Shown here in pieces: positions 1-6,337 of a DNA stretch of 6,338 nt. The DNA lies in assembly GCA_948801035.1 (NCBI GenBank), contig CAQHJP010000034.1:1-6338 (forward strand). The letters run 5' to 3'. The notes under the pieces are model-generated. The model saw only the letters and a program-made list of their open reading frames with translations, was not told where the DNA came from and searched no databases. Every line of letters starts with the position of its first letter. Position 1 is the stretch's first letter. The DNA is from an uncultured Bacilli bacterium (GTDB lineage Bacteria; Bacillota_I; Bacilli_A; RF39; UBA660). A program made the translations under genes and the position numbers.

Positions 1-797
1 AATATGAACTTATTTACTTGCAACATGGTATACTACATTGTCATACACCATGGATTTATACTAAGGAAGCTAATTTAATTGATAAAATAGTAGTATCTTC
101 TGATTTTGAATTTAATAATTTAATTGATAATTATAATTATAAAATTCATGATTTAATACCAACTGGTATGCCTAGATTTGATTTAAGTGAAAAAAAAGAA
201 GGACACAAGCAAAAGAAAATACTTATTGCCTTATCTTGGAGAATTAATTTAATGGGTAAATATAAAAATGGTATGTACGCACCTAATGAAGCTAAATATA
301 TAAAATCAGAGTATTATACTGAGGTAAACAATTTATTAAAATCAGAAAAATTTAATAAAATACTTCAAAATAATAATATAATTTGTGAGTTTATGTCGCA
401 TCCAATATTTAGATGTTATGATCATTTATTTGAAATAGATAATCCAAATATTAAATTTGTAAGCGAAGCAACTGCTAAAGATTATGATTTAATAATAACA
501 GATTATTCATCAATTGTATTTGATTATGTATATGCAAATGTTCCTGTGATGTATTTTGTACCTGATTATGATTTATATAAAGCAGGTATAACTCATATTT
601 ATAATAAATTAGATTTACCTATGGAAAATGGCTTTGGACCTTTTACAACTAATGTAGAATCACTTGTAAGAGAATTCAGCAAGTTTGTCAATAGTAAATT
701 TAAATTAGAAAATAAATACACTCAAAAAAGTAAAAGTTTCTTTATAAATAAAGGTAACCATAGAGAAGCACTTTATCAAGAATTAATAGAAAAATAA
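1..797 (+). CDS. CDP-glycerol glycerophosphotransferase family protein (TagB/TagF type), 5' partial
   Basis: The frame is open to the left edge (first full codon at 3), so this is the C-terminal 264 residues of a longer protein; a TTG at 18 is an internal leucine, not a start. Visible family motifs are LQHGILH near 18-38, GMPRFD at 165-182, SHPIFR at 396-413, and TDYSSIVFDY at 498-527 followed by a VPDYDLY element. In TagB/TagF enzymes the HG and HP histidines are essential, and the DYSS segment helps bind the CDP-glycerol phosphates. Family members transfer glycerol-phosphate from CDP-glycerol to a polymer or its primer at the inner face of the membrane. The next genes are an export permease and ATPase, which fits synthesis of a teichoic-acid-like or phosphoglycerol-decorated capsule polymer. 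Primer-adding and polymerising enzymes cannot be told apart from this fragment, and ribitol-phosphate transfer is also possible within the family. Confidence 0.88.
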   Translation, partial: YELIYLQHGILHCHTPWIYTKEANLIDKIVVSSDFEFNNLIDNYNYKIHDLIPTGMPRFDLSEKKEGHKQKKILIALSWRINLMGKYKNGMYAPNEAKYIKSEYYTEVNNLLKSEKFNKILQNNNIICEFMSHPIFRCYDHLFEIDNPNIKFVSEATAKDYDLIITDYSSIVFDYVYANVPVMYFVPDYDLYKAGITHIYNKLDLPMENGFGPFTTNVESLVREFSKFVNSKFKLENKYTQKSKSFFINKGNHREALYQELIEK

Positions 798-805
798 AGG
801 TGGTG
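796..805 (+). promoter_or_regulatory. Ribosome binding site of the ABC permease gene
   Basis: AAAGGTGGTG lies 5 bases before the ATG at 811 and begins within the TAA stop of the glycerophosphotransferase gene. It fixes the ATG at 811 over the in-frame ATG at 826, which has no comparable site. Confidence 0.7.
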
Positions 806-810
806 ATAAA

Positions 811-1599
811 ATGATTAAAGAACATATGCTAAATATTAAAAAAATATTTAAATTATCTTTTATAGATTTGAAAAAAATATATAAAGGTGCAGCTTTAGGA
901 TGGTTTTGGATAATAGCAAAACCTGCTGTAACAATATTTATGTACTGGTTTTTATTTGAAATAGGCATGAAAGTAGGTAAACCGATAAATAATATTCCAT
1001 ATGTATTATGGCTTATAACAGGATTACTTCCTTGGTTTTATATATCAGATATTATATCAACTTTACCAGGTAGTTATAGAAAATATAGTTACTTAGTAAA
1101 TAAGGTTAAATTTCCTGTTTCTATAATTCCAACATTTATGAGTTTATCAAGATTTTTAGTAAATATAGTGCTTACTATAATAGTAATTTTTATGTATATA
1201 TTAATACTTAAAAGATATGACATTTATTATATGACACTTATATTTTATATGATATTTATGTTTTTATTTCAAACTGTAGTTGGAAGTATAATTGCTTTAG
1301 TATCTTCAGTAAGTAAGGATATAGGTTCTTTAATTAAAACTATTCAAACACCACTTTTATTTTTATCTACTATATTTTGGTCAGTAGATAGTGTAAATAT
1401 AAAATTAATAAAAAATATGCAAATATTTAATCCGATATCTTATTTTGCAAACGGATATAAAGATGCATTTGTATATAAAATACATTTTTATGATAAACCA
1501 AAAGAATTTATAATAATGTTTATATTATTTATATTAATTATGTATTTAAATAAATTTTTGTATAAGAAAATATCAAAATCAATGCCAGATTATTTATAG
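811..1599 (+). CDS. ABC-2 type polysaccharide/teichoic acid export permease (TagG/Wzm family)
   Basis: This 262-residue membrane protein matches the usual length of TagG/TarG/Wzm permeases. A short amphipathic N-terminus ends in KGAALGWFW (residues 25-33), the family's YKGxxLGxxW motif. Hydrophobic segments follow at about 29-49, 64-82, 106-134, 140-166, 177-192 and 233-250. Other family marks are VNKVKFPVSIIP (96-107), the KDI cytoplasmic turn (169-171) and NPISYFANGYKDA (207-219). The protein should form a homodimeric channel that, with the ATPase encoded 9 bases downstream, moves a lipid-linked finished polymer across the cytoplasmic membrane. Its start lies 13 bases after the preceding stop, so the genes are almost certainly cotranscribed. 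The family is clear. Whether the substrate is teichoic acid or another glycerophosphate-containing glycan is inferred from the upstream transferase. Confidence 0.9.
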   Translation: MIKEHMLNIKKIFKLSFIDLKKIYKGAALGWFWIIAKPAVTIFMYWFLFEIGMKVGKPINNIPYVLWLITGLLPWFYISDIISTLPGSYRKYSYLVNKVKFPVSIIPTFMSLSRFLVNIVLTIIVIFMYILILKRYDIYYMTLIFYMIFMFLFQTVVGSIIALVSSVSKDIGSLIKTIQTPLLFLSTIFWSVDSVNIKLIKNMQIFNPISYFANGYKDAFVYKIHFYDKPKEFIIMFILFILIMYLNKFLYKKISKSMPDYL

Positions 1600-1603
1600 G
1601 AGG
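1598..1603 (+). promoter_or_regulatory. Ribosome binding site of the ABC ATPase gene
   Basis: AGGAGG overlaps the last two bases of the permease TAG stop and sits 5 bases before the ATG at 1609. This arrangement favours coupled translation of permease and ATPase. Confidence 0.8.
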
Positions 1604-1608
1604 TTTAT

Positions 1609-2331
1609 ATGGAAAATATTATTGAATTTAATAATGTTTATAAAGTATATAAACTTTATAAAAATGATAAAGAAAGGTTTATAGGACTTTTTAAAGATAA
1701 GAAAAATGTAGTTAAAAAAATTGCTACAAATTATCTTACTTTTAGTATAAAAAAAGGAGAAAAAGTTGCACTTCTTGGTCCTAATGGAGCGGGTAAGTCA
1801 ACTATACTTAAGATGATTACAGATGTATGTTTTCCAGATGAGGGAAGCATTACAGTAAGAGGTAAGGTAGGAGCATTACTAGAATTATCTGCTGGATTTG
1901 ATATGGAATTTACAGGAAGAGAAAATATTTATTTAAAAGCTACACTTTTAGGTCTTTCTAAAAAAGAAATAAAAAAAATAGAACAGGATATAATTGATTT
2001 TGCTGATATAAAGGAATATATAGATCAACCTGTAAGAATGTATTCATCAGGTATGAAAGCAAGGCTTGGATTTTCTATAATTGTAAATAGTAATGTTGAT
2101 ATATTAATTATAGATGAGGCACTTTCTGTTGGTGATAAAGATTTTAGGGTTAAATGTTTAAATAAAATAAAGGAGTTATCAAGTAAAAATGATGTTACGA
2201 TGTTATTTGTAACACACTCACTAGTTTTAGCAAAAGATTTTTGTGATAGAGGCATCATATTAAATAGAGGGCACTTAGTATTTGACGGTTCTATTGATGA
2301 TACTATAAGTGAATATAATAGATTATTTTAA
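1609..2331 (+). CDS. ABC exporter ATP-binding protein (TagH/TarH/Wzt family)
   Basis: This is a 240-residue nucleotide-binding subunit. It shows the Walker A motif GPNGAGKST (57-65), the segment GALLELSAGFDMEFTGREN (88-106) characteristic of the Wzt/TagH branch where other ABC proteins have the Q-loop, the signature YSSGMKARLGFS (145-156), Walker B DILIIDE (164-170) followed by the SVGD D-loop, and the switch histidine in VTHS (201-204). An N-terminal extension of about 40 residues before the core (KDKKNVVKK) is usual for exporters of this branch. The protein stops shortly after the nucleotide-binding domain, so it resembles the short TarH/KpsT form, without the C-terminal extracytoplasmic domain of Bacillus TagH or the carbohydrate-binding domain of O9a-type Wzt. 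Two such subunits should power the adjacent permease. All catalytic motifs look intact. Confidence 0.93.
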   Translation: MENIIEFNNVYKVYKLYKNDKERFIGLFKDKKNVVKKIATNYLTFSIKKGEKVALLGPNGAGKSTILKMITDVCFPDEGSITVRGKVGALLELSAGFDMEFTGRENIYLKATLLGLSKKEIKKIEQDIIDFADIKEYIDQPVRMYSSGMKARLGFSIIVNSNVDILIIDEALSVGDKDFRVKCLNKIKELSSKNDVTMLFVTHSLVLAKDFCDRGIILNRGHLVFDGSIDDTISEYNRLF

Positions 2332-2340
2332 AGGGGGGGA
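2331..2340 (+). promoter_or_regulatory. Ribosome binding site containing a run of seven G, upstream of the kinase gene
   Basis: The sequence AAGGGGGGGA lies 4 bases before the ATG at 2345 and begins in the TAA stop of the ATPase gene. It decides the start at 2345 over the in-frame ATG at 2309, which lies inside the ATPase gene without a comparable site. A G7 run (2333-2339) is conspicuous in DNA this AT-rich and could be prone to slippage. Confidence 0.65.
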
Positions 2341-2344
2341 ATAT

Positions 2345-3685
2345 ATGAAAAAAAATTTCAAAGATTATTTAAGAATTATATTTAAAAATTTCTATATTGT
2401 TTTACTTCTTATGATATTAACTGGAACTTTTACAGCATTTTATGTTAATAAATTAAGTAACAAGTATGATATTAAAAGTATTATTATGCTTGATTATGAA
2501 GGATCTTATAATTATGAAGAACTTCAAACATACGTTAAATATTTAAAAACAAATGATATACTTGAAAAAGTAAAAACTAATAAAAATTTAGATATGAGCG
2601 TTAAAGAGTTAAATAAAAATACTAATATTAAATTAATTAAAAATACTAATTTAATACAAATTAATATTAAAGATTCTGATCCTATTTTAGCTGTTGATTT
2701 ATCAAATGAACTTGTTAGTGTATTTTCAAGTGAAATAAAAAGTATTCATGAAGATTTAAATATTTATATTATTGAAACTCCTAGTGTTTATAATGCAAAT
2801 ACGCTATCTTTAGATAGTGCCTTAATGGTAAGTTTATCTATAAGTTTTGTATTAGGAATTATTCTAGCTTTATTATTTGGCTCTGATAATGTAAATATTA
2901 AAAATCATGAAGATATTAAAAAATATTTAGATTTAAAATCACTTGGTATTATTCCAAATGATAACGGGAATGATAAAAAGAAAAAATCTAATAAAACTAG
3001 TATTAATATGATAAGTAACTCATCTAGTATTACGGCTGAGGCGTATAGGATGGTAAGAACTAACTTGGATTTTTTAGACTTAAAAGTTGTTAATTTTACA
3101 TCAACTAGTGTAGGTGAGGGTAAAAGTGAAACAATTAGTAATATAGCTTTATCATTTTCAATGATAGGTAAAAAAGTATTACTTATAGATTGTGATTTAA
3201 GAAAACCAAAGATACATAAAAACTTTAATTTAAATAGAGCATTAGGTCTTACTGATATTTTAATTTATAATAGAGTTTCTGAATATAAAAATGTTGTTCA
3301 AGAATTTAAAATTCCTAATAAAGAATATAAAATTGACGTAATATCTGCAGGATCTAAGGTATCAAATCCATCAGAAATATTAAGTTCTACTAGATTTAAA
3401 GAGCTAATAAGTCGTGTGAGTGATGATTATGATTTAGTATTAATAGATTGTCCTCCAGTATCACTTATGACAGATGCAGTTATTGTATCTAAGGTATCAA
3501 CTGGTACAGCATATGTAATAGAATATGATAGATTTTCATCATCAGCAATTAATAAATGTATTGAACAATTAAAAGATATAAATGCAAATATACTAGGTGG
3601 AATTATTACAAAAATGGATGTAAATAAACAAAAGAAATTATATGGAGATCAATATGAACAATACTACTCTAACTATATTTCCTAA
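2345..3685 (+). CDS. Fused polysaccharide co-polymerase and BY-type tyrosine kinase (CapA-CapB / CpsC-CpsD fusion)
   Basis: The start at 2345 gives 446 residues. The N-terminal half is a Wzz/CapA-like unit: a membrane segment at about 16-35, a short outside domain to about 157 and a second membrane segment at about 159-178. A linker with the Wzc-like IKNHEDIKKYLDLKSLGIIP (185-204) leads to EAYRMVRTNL (232-241), where stand-alone CapB kinases typically begin. The kinase has Walker A TSVGEGKSE (254-262; K260, S261), Walker A' VLLIDCDLRKP (278-288) and Walker B LVLIDCPP (364-371). It ends in a tyrosine cluster YGDQYEQYYSNY (433-444, five tyrosines), the autophosphorylation tail. Such kinases control capsule chain length, synthesis or attachment. 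In Bacillota activator and kinase are usually separate proteins of about 220-230 residues, so 446 residues equals the two joined. Walker A differs slightly from the common PGEGKST (V256 for P, E262 for T). The gene overlaps the phosphatase gene by 32 bases. Confidence 0.9.
   Translation: MKKNFKDYLRIIFKNFYIVLLLMILTGTFTAFYVNKLSNKYDIKSIIMLDYEGSYNYEELQTYVKYLKTNDILEKVKTNKNLDMSVKELNKNTNIKLIKNTNLIQINIKDSDPILAVDLSNELVSVFSSEIKSIHEDLNIYIIETPSVYNANTLSLDSALMVSLSISFVLGIILALLFGSDNVNIKNHEDIKKYLDLKSLGIIPNDNGNDKKKKSNKTSINMISNSSSITAEAYRMVRTNLDFLDLKVVNFTSTSVGEGKSETISNIALSFSMIGKKVLLIDCDLRKPKIHKNFNLNRALGLTDILIYNRVSEYKNVVQEFKIPNKEYKIDVISAGSKVSNPSEILSSTRFKELISRVSDDYDLVLIDCPPVSLMTDAVIVSKVSTGTAYVIEYDRFSSSAINKCIEQLKDINANILGGIITKMDVNKQKKLYGDQYEQYYSNYIS
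3644..3649 (+). promoter_or_regulatory. Ribosome binding site of the phosphatase gene, inside the kinase tail
   Basis: GGAGAT lies 4 bases before the ATG at 3654 (6 bases from the end of GGAG) and also encodes G434-D435 of the kinase. The in-frame ATG at 3642 has no such site before it, so 3654 is preferred. Confidence 0.65.
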
Positions 3686-4406
3686 GGTAGATATACATTC
3701 ACATTTAATTCCAGCTATTGATGATGGATGCCCTGATTTAGATACATTTAATAATGCTTTAAAACAAATTATTAATAATAATGTTAAAGAAATTGTTTGT
3801 ACACCACATTTTGATTCTATTTTAAATAATGATACAGTTTATACTAATTTTAGATATATTTCATCAGAACTTTCTAAGAACAATATTAAATCTTACTTAG
3901 GCTTTGAAATACTTTTAAATTATAAAAATTTATCTTTATTAAAAGAAGAGGTATTTAATAATAAATATAAAAATTTAAAATATATGTTAGTAGAGTTTGA
4001 ACGTGATGAGAAATTATCTAAGGCTGAGGCAATATCTTTAATAGATGAAGTTATGGACATGGGCTTTAAAGTAGTACTTGCTCATCCTGAATTCTATATT
4101 AATTATAGAGACGTTAAATTTATAGAAAATTTAAGAGAAAATGATGTTATTATTCAGTGTGATGCTACAAGTTTTATTAAAAAGAAATCTGATAAAAAAG
4201 CTTATAAATTTGCACGTAAGCTTTTAGATAAAGGTTTAGTTAATATAGTAGCAAGTGATTATCATGAAAATGATAAAAGAAATTATGATAATTTAAATTT
4301 AAGTTTTTATAATATAGCAAAAAGATGTGGGTTGCCTACTGCTAAACATTTATTTTATGATAATCCTAAATATGTTTTAAAAACATTTATGAAAGATCAA
4401 GATTAG
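3654..4406 (+). CDS. PHP-family manganese-dependent tyrosine phosphatase (CpsB/CapC/YwqE type)
   Basis: This 250-residue cytoplasmic enzyme should remove phosphate from the tyrosine tail of the kinase encoded just upstream. Metal-site motifs run in the family order: KVDIHSHLIPAIDDG (11-25, with H15 and H17), CTPHF (49-53, H52), GFE (83-85, E85), LVEFE (112-116), LAHPE (142-146, H144) and ASDYHE (200-205, D202 and H204). Length and order match CpsB and CapC, which use a three-metal centre. Two details differ from the form I know: HPE is followed by F147 where CpsB-type enzymes usually have arginine (HPER), and the ASDAH motif reads ASDYH. R209, after the final histidine, may correspond to the conserved downstream arginine. 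Start 3654 is chosen for its ribosome binding site; a start at 3642 would add four residues. It is the last gene of the operon and ends within a terminator stem. Confidence 0.9.
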   Translation: MNNTTLTIFPKVDIHSHLIPAIDDGCPDLDTFNNALKQIINNNVKEIVCTPHFDSILNNDTVYTNFRYISSELSKNNIKSYLGFEILLNYKNLSLLKEEVFNNKYKNLKYMLVEFERDEKLSKAEAISLIDEVMDMGFKVVLAHPEFYINYRDVKFIENLRENDVIIQCDATSFIKKKSDKKAYKFARKLLDKGLVNIVASDYHENDKRNYDNLNLSFYNIAKRCGLPTAKHLFYDNPKYVLKTFMKDQD

Positions 4407-4420
4407 TATTGATCTTTTTT
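4392..4420 (+). terminator. Intrinsic terminator closing the surface-polymer operon
   Basis: AAAGATCAA (4392-4400) pairs perfectly with TTGATCTTT (4409-4417) across an 8-base loop. T4415-T4420 form a six-T run shared between the stem end and the tail. The stem is AT-rich (two G-C pairs), so it may be only moderately efficient. Its 5' arm lies in the last codons of the phosphatase gene and the TAG stop is in the loop. Confidence 0.7.
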
Positions 4421-4547
4421 GGTATAAAGGTATCATAGTAAAAATTAATTATATATGTAATATGATGTAAGAAATTTAAAAATATTTGTTAAAATTACTA
4501 AAACCACAAATAAAACATTGTTTTTTTATGATTCTTTAGGATATCTG
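4421..4547. other. AT-rich intergenic stretch without a recognised feature
   Basis: Between the terminator and the candidate promoter I see no gene, tRNA, riboswitch or long repeat. A weak hairpin, AAAAC (4512-4516) with GTTTT (4520-4524) followed by three T, could act as a backup terminator but has only one G-C pair. An operator for the downstream gene could lie here, but no clear symmetric site near the promoter was found. Confidence 0.4.
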
Positions 4548-4576
4548 ATGACAAGGTTTAAGAGATATGATAAAAT
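4548..4576 (+). promoter_or_regulatory. Candidate sigma-A-type promoter for the downstream gene
   Basis: The -35 hexamer ATGACA (4548-4553) matches TTGACA at five of six positions. A spacer of exactly 17 bases follows. The -10 hexamer TAAAAT (4571-4576) matches TATAAT at five of six and is preceded by an extended -10 TG (4568-4569). Transcription would start near 4583, leaving a leader of about 57 bases before the ATG at 4640. This supports the downstream gene as its own transcription unit after the terminator. Confidence 0.6.
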
Positions 4577-4630
4577 TTAGTTAGAAGTACATTTTATTTT
4601 TAATAATGGAATATGCTATATTTTTGTTTT

Positions 4631-4636
4631 GGAGGT
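4631..4636 (+). promoter_or_regulatory. Ribosome binding site of the 565-residue unknown gene
   Basis: GGAGGT ends 3 bases before the ATG at 4640. It selects this start over the in-frame ATG at 4613, which has no site upstream and would translate through this one. The spacing is slightly short but usable. Confidence 0.65.
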
Positions 4637-4639
4637 AAA

Positions 4640-6337
4640 ATGAAGTTTGTTTATAATCTTTTAATGATAAAAAAAACTCTACTAATGAGGAAGGATATTA
4701 GTAAAATTAATGAATTACGAAGAGAACTTAAAAATTACGATTTAAAAGATTTTTTGTGCAACATTTCTGCATTATTGCTAATTCCTGAAAATCAAAGTAA
4801 ATCAGTTATATTTCAATGCATGATTAGCACAGCACTTTCAATAAATCAAAATGAATTTAATCGTAATAATAAGATGAGTATTGAAAAATTCAAATCAATA
4901 GTTACAGAATTTTCTGATTTAAATAGAAAAAAATTAATAGATCCTCCAGAGTTTCCCTTTGTATTACCTATAATATATTATGAAAATTATCATTTATTTA
5001 TGGGGTCAAATTCTCTTTCACCACTCTATGTTAATACTATATTAAAGGTAGTTTCAGTTCATAAAGATAAGATTGATAAAGAAATATATTTTAAATTGAA
5101 TAAAATTATTAGTGGATTATTAAAAATATCTGAGGATATTTATCGTAAATTGAATCTTAATTTAGAAAAATTAAAATCTTACGATAAGGATTTAGAAATT
5201 TTTATTCCTTCTTCAAATACATTAAATAGATATAAGGATTTTATTATGTATAGTAATAAAGAAATATATAATCTTTTTAATGAATTTATAGATGAATTAG
5301 TTTGTGATTTCGGCGATGTAAAAGTGCAAGATATTTCCAATTTTGATTATCAATTATTCTATTTACGTCCTTTTTTAAAGACTGAAGAAAATATATTTGT
5401 TTTAGATATAACAACTTTTATCAGCCTTATTATGAATAAAATATTTTCCTATGTAACGCAATATAGTACTTTTGATTTTTTTGAAGAATATAACAAATAT
5501 TTAAAATTTTCTTTAATAAGAAATTTTCATAGATTAGGTAATTATAAAATTGATGCTACACATTATAATATACAGCTAGTTAATAATAAAAATGTTGGGG
5601 AAGAATTATATTCTAGTGGGAATGATGGCGTTATTATAAATATTTTATTATTTGATACTGGCGAAGGCTATGGGGAAATTAAAAATTATATAAGTAAAAT
5701 AAATAGACAATATATTTATAGAAGAATACAATATATCATCAATATGTTAGTTAAAAATGGCATAAAAAATGAAAAAATAGTAATAATAATTACACCATTC
5801 ACAATTGGGAGAAATGTGTTATATTCATTAAATAACTGTAATTTAAAAAATATATTAAAATTAACACAATATGAAATAGATGCAATTTCAATCAATGAAT
5901 CTGAGGATAATTTATTTTTTTTTAGATATTTAACCGCTAGGAAAAAAATGCTTTTGTATGAAAAAAGTTTTTTTAGTGAATTAAATCTTATAGCGTTATA
6001 TGTAGATCATGATTACTCATTCTATTTTAATGACAATGTGGACATAAAAAATGTCTATTTAACTATTATTGGGAAATATAGTGCAGATTATATAAAAAAA
6101 GCTTACATAACTGAAGGTTTTCATTTGGTTAAATATATAACTGATAAATCATTTATAGAAGTTATAAAGTTAGATAAAAATGTATATTTTGCTCCTGGAT
6201 TATTTTTGGATAAGCAAATTAATAAAGTATTTGAATTTAATAATTTTGTATTATGGTTTTTTTCAGAACAAAACATTGATTTACAACAATATAATTTATG
6301 TAATATCGCTAATTGTATATTTGAATGTATTATTTAA
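4640..6337 (+). CDS. Unrecognised 565-residue protein, own promoter, atypical codon use
   Basis: I do not recognise this protein. It is rich in Asn, Lys, Ile and Tyr, with no signal peptide, no convincing membrane segment and no Walker, PHP or nuclease motif that I can defend, so it is probably cytoplasmic. Stretches that look like folded core are DPPEFPFVLPIIYYENYHLF (101-120), YLRPFLKTEENIFVLDITTF (241-260), the strand-rich VIINILLFDTGEGYGE (331-346), KIVIIITPFTIGRNVL (379-394), LTQYEIDAISINESEDNLFF (408-427) leading to FRYLTARKKM, and FVLWFFSEQN (536-545). From memory, the EIDAI...FFFRYLTARKK...ELNLIALYV run recalls the middle of large uncharacterised proteins found in accessory islands; this is weak and could be wrong. 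If it holds, those proteins are longer and this could be a shortened or split copy. Eleven of its 15 glycine codons end in C or G, unlike the upstream genes. The TAA stop is one base from the window edge, so downstream partners are unseen. Confidence 0.75.
   Translation: MKFVYNLLMIKKTLLMRKDISKINELRRELKNYDLKDFLCNISALLLIPENQSKSVIFQCMISTALSINQNEFNRNNKMSIEKFKSIVTEFSDLNRKKLIDPPEFPFVLPIIYYENYHLFMGSNSLSPLYVNTILKVVSVHKDKIDKEIYFKLNKIISGLLKISEDIYRKLNLNLEKLKSYDKDLEIFIPSSNTLNRYKDFIMYSNKEIYNLFNEFIDELVCDFGDVKVQDISNFDYQLFYLRPFLKTEENIFVLDITTFISLIMNKIFSYVTQYSTFDFFEEYNKYLKFSLIRNFHRLGNYKIDATHYNIQLVNNKNVGEELYSSGNDGVIINILLFDTGEGYGEIKNYISKINRQYIYRRIQYIINMLVKNGIKNEKIVIIITPFTIGRNVLYSLNNCNLKNILKLTQYEIDAISINESEDNLFFFRYLTARKKMLLYEKSFFSELNLIALYVDHDYSFYFNDNVDIKNVYLTIIGKYSADYIKKAYITEGFHLVKYITDKSFIEVIKLDKNVYFAPGLFLDKQINKVFEFNNFVLWFFSEQNIDLQQYNLCNIANCIFECII

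Noticed and set aside
18..20. TTG as start codon of the first gene
   Set aside because: The frame is open further upstream, and the residues YELIYLQHG form a continuous family motif, so the gene begins before the window.
783..968. 61-codon open frame on the reverse strand
   Set aside because: It lies opposite the start of the well-supported permease gene, has no convincing ribosome binding site and encodes nothing recognisable; it is a shadow of a membrane-protein gene.
2025..2258. 77-codon open frame on the reverse strand
   Set aside because: It is antisense to the signature and Walker B region of the ABC ATPase; the open frame follows from that gene's codon bias.
2309..2344. Upstream in-frame ATG for the kinase (12 extra residues)
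   Set aside because: It lies inside the ATPase gene without a ribosome binding site, while 2345 has a strong G-rich site and gives the expected short cytoplasmic lead into the first membrane segment.
4512..4527. AAAAC/GTTTT hairpin with T tail as a second terminator
   Set aside because: It has only one G-C pair and a 3-base loop; in DNA this AT-rich such matches are expected by chance.
4614..4622. TGCTATATT as an extended -10 promoter element
   Set aside because: It would start transcription about at the ribosome binding site, leaving almost no leader, and has no good -35; the 4548-4576 candidate is better.
4613..4639. Upstream in-frame ATG for the unknown gene (9 extra residues)
   Set aside because: No ribosome binding site precedes it, and the GGAGGT at 4631-4636 points to 4640.
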